A stretch of 64,000 nucleotides of DNA from Streptomyces griseocarneus (GCF_014655595.1 NZ_BNBL01000003.1:255877-319876), one strand, 5' to 3'; numbered from the stretch's first letter, positions 17,806-26,381 are shown. The notes: generated by a model not told the origin, from the sequence alone. Made by a program: numbers and translations.

Positions 17806-18657
17806 TCATAGCTGCTGTGCCACTTTACGAATGAAGTCTCGTGAGCGCTCTGGAGTGAGCGCCGTTTCTTCGATGCGGTCCAGAACGGACCGGTAGTTGC
17901 CGAGCTGCGTCTCGCTGTCCAGGAATGCCGAACCCGTCGGCGTATCGACATGGACCGTGTCGAGCTGCGGAACGCTTCCCGAGATGTAGAGCGTCGAGCC
18001 CCCAGCATGGGGGAAACCGCCGGCTGAGAAGGGGACCACCCTCACCGTAATGCTGTCGCGCTCCGCCTCGTTCAAGACGTGTTCGAGCTGCGAGCGGGCT
18101 ACGCTGCGACCTCCGAACTGCATCAACAGGGCAGCCTCATGGATGAGGTACGTACATGTAGGCGGTTGCGGTCGATCAAGAACGTCACGCCGCCTCATTC
18201 GATGCGAGAGCCTGCGCCGAAGGATTACCGGGCTGAGAGGCGGCATCGCCTGACGGAACACTGCTCGAGCGTATTCCTCGGTTTGTAGCAACCCCGGCAG
18301 ATGCATGATCTGCAACGCTCGAAACCCGACCGCATGATGCTCCAGCTCGGCGAGATCGAGCGCCGCACTGCCCAGGGAGTCGCGGTATTCGTCCCACCAG
18401 CCTCCGCTGCGCTCCTCGGTCATGGCGACAAGCGCATCGACGAGCGCAGGCTCCGGGCAGCCGTAGGAGGTAGCCCAGGCGCGGACCCGTTCACCGCTGA
18501 CGCCGTGACGGCCCGACTCGATGTTGCTCATGCTCGAACGTTCGGTGCCCAGCAGACCGGAGGCTTGAGCAAGTGACAGCCCTGCTCGCTCCCGCATCCT
18601 TCGGAGCTCCGCACCCAGCCTCCGCTGTCGGACGGTTGGGGCCTTCCTCGGTGGCAT
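17806..18657 (-). CDS. Scr1-family (DUF5753) helix-turn-helix regulator
   Basis: A 283-aa DNA-binding protein. An XRE-type HTH occupies about residues 10-70 (LGAELRRMRERAGLSLAQAS, then SSMSNIESGRHGVSGERVR). A DUF5753 sensory domain fills the rest (HLPGLLQTEEYARAVFR, YLIHEAALL, LYISGS, DTPTGSAFLD). Both are at normal length. The ATG at 18657 has GGAGGGG upstream; a GTG seven codons earlier lacks a site. It forms an operon with the DUF397 gene and is divergent from a small conserved gene, with a dyad at 18745-18762 between them. This matches the common WhiJ/AbaA-like arrangement that influences development and antibiotics in Streptomyces. Confidence 0.88.
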   Translation of the reverse strand: MPPRKAPTVRQRRLGAELRRMRERAGLSLAQASGLLGTERSSMSNIESGRHGVSGERVRAWATSYGCPEPALVDALVAMTEERSGGWWDEYRDSLGSAALDLAELEHHAVGFRALQIMHLPGLLQTEEYARAVFRQAMPPLSPVILRRRLSHRMRRRDVLDRPQPPTCTYLIHEAALLMQFGGRSVARSQLEHVLNEAERDSITVRVVPFSAGGFPHAGGSTLYISGSVPQLDTVHVDTPTGSAFLDSETQLGNYRSVLDRIEETALTPERSRDFIRKVAQQL

Positions 18658-18744
18658 CCGTTCCCCTCCTGTCGGCACTCAGTGTGGCGCGTGACCGGAA
18701 GAGGGTCCACTCGTTCCAGTGATTGAACTCGTTTCGTAAACGGT

Positions 18745-18762
18745 TAGAACTCTCGTGTTCTA
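18745..18762. promoter_or_regulatory. Dyad in the divergent promoter of the Scr1 module
   Basis: TAGAAC-N6-GTTCTA has perfect 6-bp arms. A shorter dyad, GTTT-CGT-AAAC, lies at 18731-18741. Both sit in an AT-richer divergent gap, 50-80 bp before the rightward start, and are candidate sites for the adjacent HTH protein. Confidence 0.5.
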
Positions 18763-18811
18763 CCGTCGACGCAGACGAACTTCGGTCAGAGCCCAGCGAG
18801 TTGGAGGAGCC

Positions 18812-19129
18812 ATGTACCGCAAAGGCGCATACGTGGTGGACGTACGTGAGGACAGGATCGCCCAAGTGATCGGCGGCACCAGCAGCCGCGTACAGCTACA
18901 GAGCCCGGACGGCTCCCTGCAATGGGAAGTACCCTTCGCCGCCCTGCGATTGGCGACCGGCGCGGAGCGCGAGGCGGCGGGGCTGCGGCCGTATCTCAGT
19001 ACGTGCCCCGACTGCGTAGAACTGGCGACGCGCCGCCGCACCGCACCGCCCGGGCAACGCGGCAAGGCCACCGCCGACGCGCACCTCCACTGGGTGACGG
19101 CGCACTCCACGCCGGAGGCGAACCGATGA
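18812..19129 (+). CDS. Conserved small protein of the Scr1/DUF397 neighbourhood
   Basis: A 105-aa cytoplasmic protein of unknown function. The N-terminal half forms a small beta domain (YRKGAYVVDVREDRIAQVIG, then VQLQSPDGSLQWEVP) of the kind seen next to Scr1 regulators. The C-terminal half holds a CPDC pair and a basic tail with a conserved HLHWVTAH. The ATG at 18812 has GGAGGAGC upstream. Its TGA overlaps the ATG of the next small gene (ATGA). From the arrangement it is likely controlled by the divergent HTH protein. Confidence 0.75.
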   Translation: MYRKGAYVVDVREDRIAQVIGGTSSRVQLQSPDGSLQWEVPFAALRLATGAEREAAGLRPYLSTCPDCVELATRRRTAPPGQRGKATADAHLHWVTAHSTPEANR

Positions 19130-19335
19130 CGACCTGCCACCACCCCGAATGGGAATCCGCCGGAACCGGCGAGGCCCGCTGCAAGCGCTGCGGCACTCGC
19201 CGCTTCACGGACTACGGCGCCCTACGACCCCCGGCCTGCCCGAAGCGGTGCGACCACCGGCCCGTACACGCGCCAAGACCGACCGCATGGCGGCCACACT
19301 CATCTCCCGCACCGCCTACCACCTCACCCACTGGG
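19126..19335 (+). pseudogene. Small zinc-ribbon-like protein gene with a frameshift
   Basis: Starts at ATG 19126, overlapping the previous stop. The N-terminus TTCHHPEWESAGTGEARCKRC has a CH...CxxC pattern of a small zinc-binding protein and continues CGTRRFTDYGALRPP. At the CCCCC run near 19227-19232 the frame is lost. Removing one base offset gives GLPEAVRPPARTRAKTDRMAA and a helix ending ISRTAYHLTHWGRQ, which looks like the expected C-terminus. The unshifted frame continues as Pro/Arg-rich junk to 19593 across an antisense gene. The right end is approximate. Confidence 0.55.
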
Positions 19336-19339
19336 GCCG

Positions 19340-20170
19340 TCAGGCGAGAACACCGACGCGGGCGGCGAGCCCGCGTAGCTCGGTGGTTGTTCGCCCGGAG
19401 ACCAGCAGGCCGGAGACCAGCGACTTCACGGCCGGGCGGGCATGGGTCTCTTCCGGGGCGTGGTGTTCGGCGGCCAGGAGCGCGCGGATGCAGTCGTCCT
19501 GGCGGTTCCAGCGGGCGAAGGCTGTGGCGATGTCGATGTAGTAGCGGGCCCGCCGGCGCGGGCGGCGGTGTAGGCCGCGGACTGGATCAGTAGGCCCCGC
19601 TGGGCCGCCAAGGCCGGCTCGCCGCCGCGGAGGGCGGGGTGGTCGGCGGCCGCCAGGGCGATGGAGAGGGCCTGCTCGTGCCAGTCGGCCTTGCGGGCCA
19701 GGACCGCGAGCTGTCGCGCGGCTTCCGCGACCAGCAGGGGCTCGCCGGCGGCTTCGGCGGCCTGGCGGGGCACGGTCGGCGGCCATCCAGCCGAGCTGCT
19801 GCTCCTCCAGCTTGATCAGCATGCGCGTGGCCAGCAGGTAGCTGTGGGTCAGCAGCCCGTCGTCCTGGGCACCTTCACCACCGGCCCGGGCGTGGGCCGC
19901 GCAGATCAGCCGGGGCAGCCGTACGGCCAGACTGCTGTACGCGCAGGCGTGGAAGTCGGTGAAGGCGCGGGCCAGATCCGTGCGCAGGACCGCCGCCGAC
20001 GGCACGGTGACATCCGCATCCAGGCCGAGCATGGCGTCCCGCAAGCGCGTGACCAGGGCCTCGCCGGCGGCGGCGTCCTCGCCGGGTGTCCTGCCCGTGG
20101 GCAGGACGGGGGCGCCGACGGCCGCGGCGGCCGTGACCGCGAGGTTCGCGAGCAACTTCCTGCGCCGCAC
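19340..20170 (-). pseudogene. Regulator-like (TPR-type) gene with two frameshifts and a deletion
   Basis: The GTG at 20170 follows GGGGAGGACCCG and starts VRRRKLLANLAVTAAAAVGA, a form common in Streptomyces regulatory proteins with a helical-repeat C-terminus. The frame is good to LIKLEEQQLGWMAADRA near 19770. Then a second frame carries AAGEPLLVAEAARQLAVLAR and ADHPALRGGEPALAAQRGLL to YTAARAG near 19545. Then the first frame resumes with RARYYIDIATAFARWNRQDD to the end. From family memory about 60 residues between the last two blocks are missing. At least two frame changes plus an internal deletion make it a pseudogene. No HTH is visible upstream. Confidence 0.7.
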
Positions 20171-20556
20171 CGGGTCCTCCCCGCCTTCTCGACGAGCCGT
20201 CTCCGCCACCCTAGGACGGGGCAGGCGCGGGTAGGCGGCGGTTGGCCCGATCGGGCGCGGCAGGGCTCCATCGTCGCCGACATGCTGCAGACGGCGTAGT
20301 ACACCCGTCATGTGATCTCGCGGTACAGGGATCTGCACCAGTCGGTCCTGGATACGGAGGAAGCCCGTCCGGGCCCGCACAAAGCACCAGGAGAGTCCGA
20401 CGGCGCTCCCCGGCGTCCGCGTCCGGAACGAGGCAGAAGGGTCAAGGGCCCGTTGGCCGCCAGAGACGCAGGAAAGCTGTGCCCGTGCGGCCCCGGCCTG
20501 CGCCCGGTCCGGGGCCGGGCCGGGGCCGGGCCGGGGCCGCGTCAACCGGTCGCCGA
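20171..20556. other. Gap with an 11-bp GC tandem repeat, no gene
   Basis: No gene is supported here. It holds the 11-bp repeat at 20511-20538 just past the stop of the tectonin gene. The rest, 20290-20500, contains no ORF with codon bias or a recognisable domain. Confidence 0.55.
20511..20538. repeat. 11-bp tandem repeat GGGGCCGGGCC, about 2.5 copies
   Basis: Two exact units and a partial third. It lies 19 bp beyond the leftward stop codon of the tectonin-type gene (20557-20559). The repeat is strongly self-complementary and could act as a terminator-like structure. Confidence 0.65.
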
Positions 20557-21267
20557 TCAGCTCGGCTGGTCGCCGGTGTACCGGTAGATCTCGGCGCCGC
20601 TGTTGATGTGCCACACGGTGCCGTCGGCGCCGGCGGCGATGTCGATGGCCGTGCCGGGGATCTTGACCCACGGATTGCCGCCGGAGGCGTCGTTGTTGGT
20701 GTAGCGATAGATACTGCCGCCCGGGTCGACGCCCCACACGTTCGTCCGGGAGCCCACCGCGATGCGCTTCAGGCTGCCGTTGACGTTCTTCCACGGGTTC
20801 GCGCCGTCCTGGTCCCCGGTGTACCGGAAGACCTGGTTGCCGCCGTTGACGCCCCACACGGTGCCGTCGGCGCCCGCGCCGATGTCGCTCAACGCCCCGG
20901 GGATCTTGATCCACGGGTTGGCGTCGTGGTTCGTGTACCGGTAGATGGCGCCTGCGGAGTCCACGCCCCACACGTTCGTCCTGGAACCCGCGTCGATGCG
21001 GACCAGGCTGCCGGAGATGCCCTTCCACGGGCCGCCGTCCTGGTCCCCGGTGTACCGGTAGATCTGATTGCCGGCGTTGACACCCCATGTCGTACCGTCG
21101 GAGGCCGCCCCGATGTCGCTGAGGCCCCCCGGGATGTTGATCCAGGGGTTGGCGTCGTAGTTGGTGTACCGGTAGATGGCGCTCGCCGCGTTCACCCCCC
21201 ACACCGTCGTCCTGGACCCCGCCGAGATGGCAGTGAGAGCACCTGCGACCTTCACCCAATCCGCCAT
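20557..21267 (-). CDS. Tectonin-type beta-propeller protein
   Basis: A 236-aa protein made almost wholly of six repeats of about 37-40 residues. Each has a form like W.K(I)PG.L..I..G.DGT.WGVN..N.IYRYTGD. Alternating blades start ISAGSRTTVWGVN, IGAASDGTTWGVN, IDAGSRTNVWGVD, IGAGADGTVWGVN, IAVGSRTNVWGVD and IAAGADGTVWHIN. That is the tectonin/tachylectin-like six-bladed propeller known in invertebrate and fungal lectins that bind (methylated) sugars or LPS. No signal peptide is visible. The ATG at 21267 has GGAAGGA upstream. It stands alone. A lectin or self/non-self recognition role is inferred from fold only. Confidence 0.85.
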   Translation of the reverse strand: MADWVKVAGALTAISAGSRTTVWGVNAASAIYRYTNYDANPWINIPGGLSDIGAASDGTTWGVNAGNQIYRYTGDQDGGPWKGISGSLVRIDAGSRTNVWGVDSAGAIYRYTNHDANPWIKIPGALSDIGAGADGTVWGVNGGNQVFRYTGDQDGANPWKNVNGSLKRIAVGSRTNVWGVDPGGSIYRYTNNDASGGNPWVKIPGTAIDIAAGADGTVWHINSGAEIYRYTGDQPS

Positions 21268-21727
21268 GCCACATCATCCTTCCCCGAGCGGTTGCTGACC
21301 CGGTCATCCTCGGTGAAAAAACGAGCTGGCAAAGCGGAAGAATGCTTGTCTTAATACTGAATAAGCCTGTAAATCGATGTTTTAACGACCATCACCTTGC
21401 CTGCCGAGGGACGGGAGAGGTTCAGTCGGGAGCTTTTCGGCTGGAAGTGCTGTCCCTCATATAGGGGATCGACGCATATGCCGGTTCATGCCTCCCGCCG
21501 GGACGTCCCCGCCGACCGGAGGCGGACGGGCCGGCGTGCGAGCGCCATCCGTGGCGGCCCGGCACCCCGCCCCCGCGCCCTGGCGCCGCCCGGACCCCGC
21601 CCCGATCGCGTACGCCTCGCGGCGTAACCCGGAGCGGCCCCGCTCGCCCCGCTCGGTGTGCGCGTGGGGCGATGGCGGCCGACCCTGGACGCAGGGGGTC
21701 TGCTCCAGCCGAAGGGTGAACGCCGTC
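21268..21727. other. Divergent gap with an AT-rich patch
   Basis: Lies between the leftward tectonin gene and the rightward DUF899 gene. Positions 21310-21395 are strikingly AT-rich for this genome and probably hold the tectonin promoter, though I cannot fix -35/-10 hexamers with confidence. No gene is supported in 21400-21727; the open frame there is Pro/Arg/Ala-rich 5' extension of the DUF899 ORF. Confidence 0.45.
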
Positions 21728-22456
21728 ATGAAGACTCCCCCGATCGTCGCGCCGCAGGAGTGGGAGGCCGCGCGCCAGGAGCTGCTGGTGGAGGAGAAGC
21801 GGCTGACGCGGGCCCGTGACGCGCTGGCCGCCAAGCGGCGGCGGATGCCGTGGATGGCGGTGGAGAAGGGGTACGCGTTCGACGGCCCCGGGGGCAGGGT
21901 GGGTCTGCTCGACCTGTTCGAGGGGCGTCGTCAGCTGATCGTCTACCGCGCCTTCCACGAGCCCGGCGTGTTCGGCTGGCCGGACCATGCCTGTCGCGGC
22001 TGCTCGATGGTGGCCGACCATGTCGGCCACCTGGCCCATCTGAACGCCCGCGACACCACTCTCGTCTTCGCCTCGCGCGCGCCGCAGCCGGACATCGAGC
22101 GGGTGAAGGCGCGCATGGGGTGGACGATGCCCTGGTACACGATCACCGACAGCTTCGACGCCGACTTCGGCGTGGACGAGTGGCACGGCACGAACGCGTT
22201 CATCCGCGACGGCGACAGCGTGTACCGCACCTACTTCATCAACGCCCGCGGCGACGAGGCGCTGGGGAGCACCTGGAGCTACCTCGACATGACCGCGCTG
22301 GGGCGGCAGGAGATGTGGGAGGACTCGCCCGAGGGCTACCCCAGCACCCCGCCGTACGAGTGGTGGAACTGGCACGACGCGTACGGCGGCGACGCCGAGC
22401 CGGCGCCGGAGTGGCTGGCCAAGACGCGCCAGGGCCCCCGGGGCCGGCGCGACTGA
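21728..22456 (+). CDS. DUF899 (thioredoxin-like fold) protein
   Basis: A 242-aa cytoplasmic protein of the DUF899 family. Pattern: an N-terminal helix with EWEAARQELLVEEKRLTRAR, a strand-rich core with LLDLFEGRRQLIVYRAFHEP, a short ACRGCSMVADHVGHLAHL segment where thioredoxins carry their active site (here CRGC), and the C-terminal YLDMTALGRQEMWEDSPEGY with W-rich end. The CxxC is kept, so redox activity is possible but unproved for the family. The ATG at 21728 lies 11 bp after GAAGGG. It converges on dctA with an 8-bp gap. Confidence 0.85.
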   Translation: MKTPPIVAPQEWEAARQELLVEEKRLTRARDALAAKRRRMPWMAVEKGYAFDGPGGRVGLLDLFEGRRQLIVYRAFHEPGVFGWPDHACRGCSMVADHVGHLAHLNARDTTLVFASRAPQPDIERVKARMGWTMPWYTITDSFDADFGVDEWHGTNAFIRDGDSVYRTYFINARGDEALGSTWSYLDMTALGRQEMWEDSPEGYPSTPPYEWWNWHDAYGGDAEPAPEWLAKTRQGPRGRRD

Positions 22457-22464
22457 TCCCGCCC

Positions 22465-23838
22465 TTACGCCGGTACCGGCTCCTTCTCCCCCGAGGGGTC
22501 CGGCGCCTCGCCGTGCCCGTGGCCGTGGCCGTCGTCGACGAGCGTCGCCTCGTCGAACGGCACGTGCCCCGCCAGGACCTCCCGTACGCGCGCGTGGTCG
22601 ATCTCCTTGGTCCACGTGCCGATGAGCACCGTGGCCACCGCGTTGCCCGCGAAGTTCGTCAGGGCGCGGGCCTCGCTCATGAAGCGGTCGATGCCGACGA
22701 TCAGTCCGACGCCGTCGACCAGGTCGGGGCGGTGGGACTGCAGGCCGCCCGCGAGGGTGGCGAGGCCCGCGCCGGTCACGCCGGCCGCGCCCTTCGAGGC
22801 GACGATCATGAAGAGCAGCAGGGAGACCTGCTGGCTCACCGACAGCGGATTGCCCATCGCCTCGGCGACGAAGAGGGAGGACATCGTCAGGTAGATGGCC
22901 GTGCCGTCGAGGTTGAAGGAGTAGCCGGTGGGGACGGTGATGCCGACGACCGGGCGGCTGACGCCCAGGTGCTCCATCTTGGCGATCAGCCGCGGCAGGG
23001 CCGACTCGGAGGACGACGTCGACAGGATCAGCAGGAACTCGCGCCCCAGGTACTTCAGCAGGGTGAGGATGTTGACCCCCGCCACCAGGCGCAGCAGCGT
23101 GCCCAGCACCACCACCACGAAGATCAGGCAGGTCGCGTAGAAGCCGATCATGATGACGGCCAGCGACTTCAGGGCGTCGACGCCCGTCGCCCCGACCACG
23201 GCCGCGATCGCCCCGAACGCGCCCACCGGCGCCGCCCACATGATCATGCCGAGGATGCGGAAGACCAGCTTCTGCAGGTGGCCGATGCCGCGCAGCACCG
23301 GCTCGCCGGCCGGGCCCATGGCCTGCAGGGCGAAGCCGGACAGCAGGGCGACGAGCAGGGTCTGCAGGACCTCACCGCCGGTGAAGGCGGAGACCATGGT
23401 GGTCGGGATGATGCCGAGCACGAAGGCGGCGGTCGACTCGTGGGCGGCGCCCTTGGCCTGGGCCTCGCCCGCGTGCCGGAGGGAGTCGGTCAGGTGCAGG
23501 CCGCTGCCGGGCTCCAGGAGGTTGCCGACGACCAGGCCGATCGCCAGGGCCACCGTGGACATCAGCAGGAAGTAGCCGAGCGCGAGCCCGCCCACGGCGC
23601 CGACCTTGGCCGCCTTGCGCACCGAACCGATGCCGAGCACGATCGTGCAGAAGATGACCGGCGAGATCATCATCTTGATCAGGTTCACGAAGCCGGTGCC
23701 CAGCGGCTTGAGCTCGACCGCGGCGCCCGGCGCCGCGAAGCCGACCGCGACGCCCGCGAGCACCGCGCCGATCACGGCCAGATAGAGGTAATGGGTCCGG
23801 TCCGGCCTGCGGCCGGCCGATGGGGACTGCACTGCCAC
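22465..23838 (-). CDS. dctA: C4-dicarboxylate/cation symporter (DAACS family)
   Basis: A 457-aa carrier with eight membrane helices and two re-entrant loops, importing succinate, fumarate or malate with Na+ or H+. Signatures: the serine-rich re-entrant loop LSTSSSESALPRL, the cation-binding helix GYSFNLDGTAIYL, the second re-entrant loop SKGAAGVTGAG and RFMSEARALTNFAGNAVAT in helix 8. The C-terminus has a His/Gly-rich GHGHGHGE tail that might bind metal but is probably just linker. The GTG at 23838 follows GAGGAGACAACC. Divergent from a CitA/CitB-type two-component system, its probable activator. Glutamate/aspartate transport is the alternative; the Arg in helix 8 favours dicarboxylates. Confidence 0.9.
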   Translation of the reverse strand: MAVQSPSAGRRPDRTHYLYLAVIGAVLAGVAVGFAAPGAAVELKPLGTGFVNLIKMMISPVIFCTIVLGIGSVRKAAKVGAVGGLALGYFLLMSTVALAIGLVVGNLLEPGSGLHLTDSLRHAGEAQAKGAAHESTAAFVLGIIPTTMVSAFTGGEVLQTLLVALLSGFALQAMGPAGEPVLRGIGHLQKLVFRILGMIMWAAPVGAFGAIAAVVGATGVDALKSLAVIMIGFYATCLIFVVVVLGTLLRLVAGVNILTLLKYLGREFLLILSTSSSESALPRLIAKMEHLGVSRPVVGITVPTGYSFNLDGTAIYLTMSSLFVAEAMGNPLSVSQQVSLLLFMIVASKGAAGVTGAGLATLAGGLQSHRPDLVDGVGLIVGIDRFMSEARALTNFAGNAVATVLIGTWTKEIDHARVREVLAGHVPFDEATLVDDGHGHGHGEAPDPSGEKEPVPA

Positions 23839-23888
23839 GGTTGTCTCCTCGTGATGCCTGGACGCGTCCGTACGTCGTCGCGGAGACT

Positions 23889-23926
23889 ATGCACGCGGAT
23901 GTGACGGCGGTCACCCTTGCGTGCAT
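23889..23926. promoter_or_regulatory. Nested dyad between dctA and the sensor-kinase gene
   Basis: Outer arms ATGCACGC (23889-23896) and GCGTGCAT (23919-23926) frame inner arms GTGAC (23901-23905) and GTCAC (23910-23914). Spacers of 4 bp on each side make both dyads share one centre. This symmetric double palindrome in the 125-bp divergent gap is a likely binding site for the adjacent response regulator. Confidence 0.65.
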
Positions 23927-23963
23927 TACGTTCACGAACGCGCGGGCAGGCACACTGTCCGCC

Positions 23964-25595
23964 ATGCGCAAACCTCGCATACGCCGCCCCCGCAGCCTGG
24001 CAGGCCAGCTCTTCGCGATGCAGATCGTGCTGGTCGCTGCCGTGGTGGCCGCCTGCGCGGTCTTCGCCTACGTCTCCGGCCGCGGCCAGGCCCAGGAGGC
24101 CGCCCGCCGCCAGGTCACCGCCGCCGCGGCCGCCGTCGCCGCGTCGCCCGCCGTGCGCGCGGCCGTCCGCGCGCCCGATCCCAGCGCCGCGCTGCAGCCG
24201 TACGCGGAGCGGGTGCGCCGGGACACCGGCGTCGACTTCGTGATCATCATGAGCCCGGGCGGGGTGCGCTGGACCCACCCCGACCCGCTCCGGATCGGCG
24301 AGCGCTTCCTCGGCCACACCGGCCCCGCCCTGCGCGGGCAGGCGTTCTCGGAGACGTACACCGGCACGCTGGGCCCGTCGGTGCGGGCCGTCGTGCCCGT
24401 GCACTCCGGTTCCGCCGGCGTCACCGCGCTGGTCAGCGCCGGCATCACCGTCGACGCGATCAGCGCCGACATGCGCCGCCGGCTCGCCGTGCTGTTCGCG
24501 GTGGCGCTGTCCGTGCTCGCCCTCGGCGGGGCCGGGACGTACCTCCTCAACTCCCGGCTGCGCCGCCACACCCACGGCATGAACGCCGCCGAGCTCGGCC
24601 GCATGCACGACTACCACGAGGCCGCGCTGCACGCGGTGCGCGAGGGGCTGCTGATGCTCGACGGGCGCCGGCGCATCGCCCTGATCAACGACGCCGGACG
24701 GGAGCTCCTCGGCCTGCACGGCGACGTCGTCGGCCGCCGCGTGGACGCGCTCGGCCTCACGCCGTCCGTCACCGAGGCCCTGCTGGCCCCCGGGCCGCGC
24801 GTCGACGAGGTGCACCTGACCGCCGAGCGGATCGTGGTGGTGAACACCTCGCCGGTCTCCGGCGGGGAACGGCAGGGCACGGTGGTGACCCTGCGCGACC
24901 ACACCGAACTGCAGGCGCTGTCCGGCGAACTGGACTCCGTGCGCGGCTTCGCCGAGGCACTGCGCTCGCAGGCGCACGAGGCCGCCAACCGGCTGCACGC
25001 GGTGGTCTCCCTCATCGAACTCGGCCGCGCGGACGAGGCCGTCGACTTCGCCACCGCCGAGCTCGAGCTGGCCCAGGCCCTGACCGACCGGGTGGTGGCC
25101 GCCGTCGCCGAACCGGTCCTGGCCGCGCTGCTACTGGGCAAGGCCGCCCAGGCCAACGAGCAGGGCGTGGAGCTCGTCCTGGCCGACGACACCCGCGTCG
25201 ACGACGGGCTCCTGCCGCCCGGACTGCCCGCCCGCGACCTGGTCACCATCCTCGGCAACCTCGTCGACAACGCCGTCGAGGCGGCCCGCGACGCCCACCG
25301 CCCCGGCCGCGTCACCGTCACCGTGCGCGCCGACGGCGGCGAACTGCTGCTGCGGGTCGGCGACAGCGGCCCCGGCGTGGCGCCCGAGGCCGTGGACGAG
25401 GTGTTCCGGCGCGGCTGGTCCACCAAGTCGCCCGGGGCCGCCCCGCACGGCCGCGGCCTGGGCCTGGCGCTCGTCCGGCAGGCCGCCCGGCGCAACGGTG
25501 GCACGGTCGCCCTCGGCGCCTCCCCCTGCGGCGGGGCCGAGTTCACGGTCCGGCTGCCCCTGCGTGTCCGTACGTCCGAAGGAGTCCCCGCATGA
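23964..25595 (+). CDS. CitA/DcuS-type sensor histidine kinase
   Basis: A 543-aa membrane sensor. Helix 1 is about residues 17-37. The periplasmic-type PDC/CitA sensory domain (VDFVIIMSPGGVRWTHPDP, IGERFLGHTGPALRG) spans about 40-172. Helix 2 is about 174-195, and a cytoplasmic PAS domain lies about 210-315. The phosphorylation helix is RSQAHEAANRLHAVVSL with His338, and the HATPase core carries NLVDNAVEA, DSGPGV and GRGLGLALVR. This order is diagnostic of the DcuS/CitA family, which sense citrate or C4-dicarboxylates. The ATG at 23964 lacks a strong ribosome site. It overlaps the response regulator gene by 4 bp (ATGA) and is divergent from dctA, so it likely controls dicarboxylate uptake. Confidence 0.93.
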   Translation: MRKPRIRRPRSLAGQLFAMQIVLVAAVVAACAVFAYVSGRGQAQEAARRQVTAAAAAVAASPAVRAAVRAPDPSAALQPYAERVRRDTGVDFVIIMSPGGVRWTHPDPLRIGERFLGHTGPALRGQAFSETYTGTLGPSVRAVVPVHSGSAGVTALVSAGITVDAISADMRRRLAVLFAVALSVLALGGAGTYLLNSRLRRHTHGMNAAELGRMHDYHEAALHAVREGLLMLDGRRRIALINDAGRELLGLHGDVVGRRVDALGLTPSVTEALLAPGPRVDEVHLTAERIVVVNTSPVSGGERQGTVVTLRDHTELQALSGELDSVRGFAEALRSQAHEAANRLHAVVSLIELGRADEAVDFATAELELAQALTDRVVAAVAEPVLAALLLGKAAQANEQGVELVLADDTRVDDGLLPPGLPARDLVTILGNLVDNAVEAARDAHRPGRVTVTVRADGGELLLRVGDSGPGVAPEAVDEVFRRGWSTKSPGAAPHGRGLGLALVRQAARRNGGTVALGASPCGGAEFTVRLPLRVRTSEGVPA

Positions 25596-26308
25596 GCACG
25601 AGCCCGAGACCGCTGCCGAGAGCCGCGGCGCCCCCGATCAGGGTGCTCGTCGTCGAGGACGATCCCGTGGCCGCCGACGCCCACGCACTGTACGTGGGCC
25701 GGGTGCCGGGGTTCACGGTCGCGGGCGTGGCGCACTCGCGGTGCGACGCCTCGCAGTTCCTCAAGCGGACGGCGGTCGACCTGCTCCTGCTCGACCTCTA
25801 CCTCCCCGACGGCCACGGCCTCCAGCTGGTGCGCTCGCTGCGCGCGGCCGGGCACGCCGCGGACGTCATCGCGGTCACCTCGGCCCGCGACCTGGCCGTG
25901 GTGCGCGAGGGGGTGTCGCTGGGCGTCGTCCAGTACGTGCTCAAGCCCTTCACCTTCGCCACCCTTCGCGACCGCCTGGCCCGGTACGCGGAGTTCCGCG
26001 CCGCCGCCGGGGAGGCGAGCGGGCAGGAGGAGGTGGACCGGGCGCTGGCCGCGCTGCGCGCGCCGCAGCCGGTGGCGCTGCCCAAGGGGCTGGCCGTGGA
26101 CACCCTGCAGGCCATCACCGACACCCTGCGCTCCGCCGGCGACGGCGGCGTCTCGTCGGGGGCGGCGGCCACGTCGGTCGGCGTCTCGCGGATCACCGCG
26201 CGGCGCTACCTGGAGTACCTGGTGGACACCGGGCGGGCCGGACGGGCCCCGCAGTACGGGCAGATAGGCCGGCCCGAGCTGCTCTACCGCTGGGCCGGCA
26301 GGCGCTGA
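25592..26308 (+). CDS. CitB/DcuR-type response regulator
   Basis: A 238-aa cytoplasmic regulator. The receiver domain at about residues 15-135 starts RVLVVEDDPVAADAH, has phospho-acceptor Asp68 in LLLLDLYLPDG, Thr in AVTSAR and Lys in VLKPF. The C-terminal winged-HTH of the DcuR/CitB type has SSGAAATSVGVSRITARRYL, followed by YLVDTGRA and GRPELLYRW. The ATG at 25592 overlaps the kinase stop and has AAGGAG 10 bp upstream. Partner of the kinase; the probable target is the dctA promoter through the dyad at 23889-23926. Confidence 0.93.
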   Translation: MSTSPRPLPRAAAPPIRVLVVEDDPVAADAHALYVGRVPGFTVAGVAHSRCDASQFLKRTAVDLLLLDLYLPDGHGLQLVRSLRAAGHAADVIAVTSARDLAVVREGVSLGVVQYVLKPFTFATLRDRLARYAEFRAAAGEASGQEEVDRALAALRAPQPVALPKGLAVDTLQAITDTLRSAGDGGVSSGAAATSVGVSRITARRYLEYLVDTGRAGRAPQYGQIGRPELLYRWAGRR

Positions 26309-26381
26309 GGTCCCGGGCGCGTGCGGCGGGGCCGCCGGGGGAACGTACGACTCGACATCCCAAGGTGCAGGAGGTCGTGCC

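Noticed and set aside
20312..20587. Rightward 91-aa ORF across the GC repeat
   Set aside because: Its end overlaps the tectonin gene antisense and its composition is Arg/Gly/Pro from the repeat.
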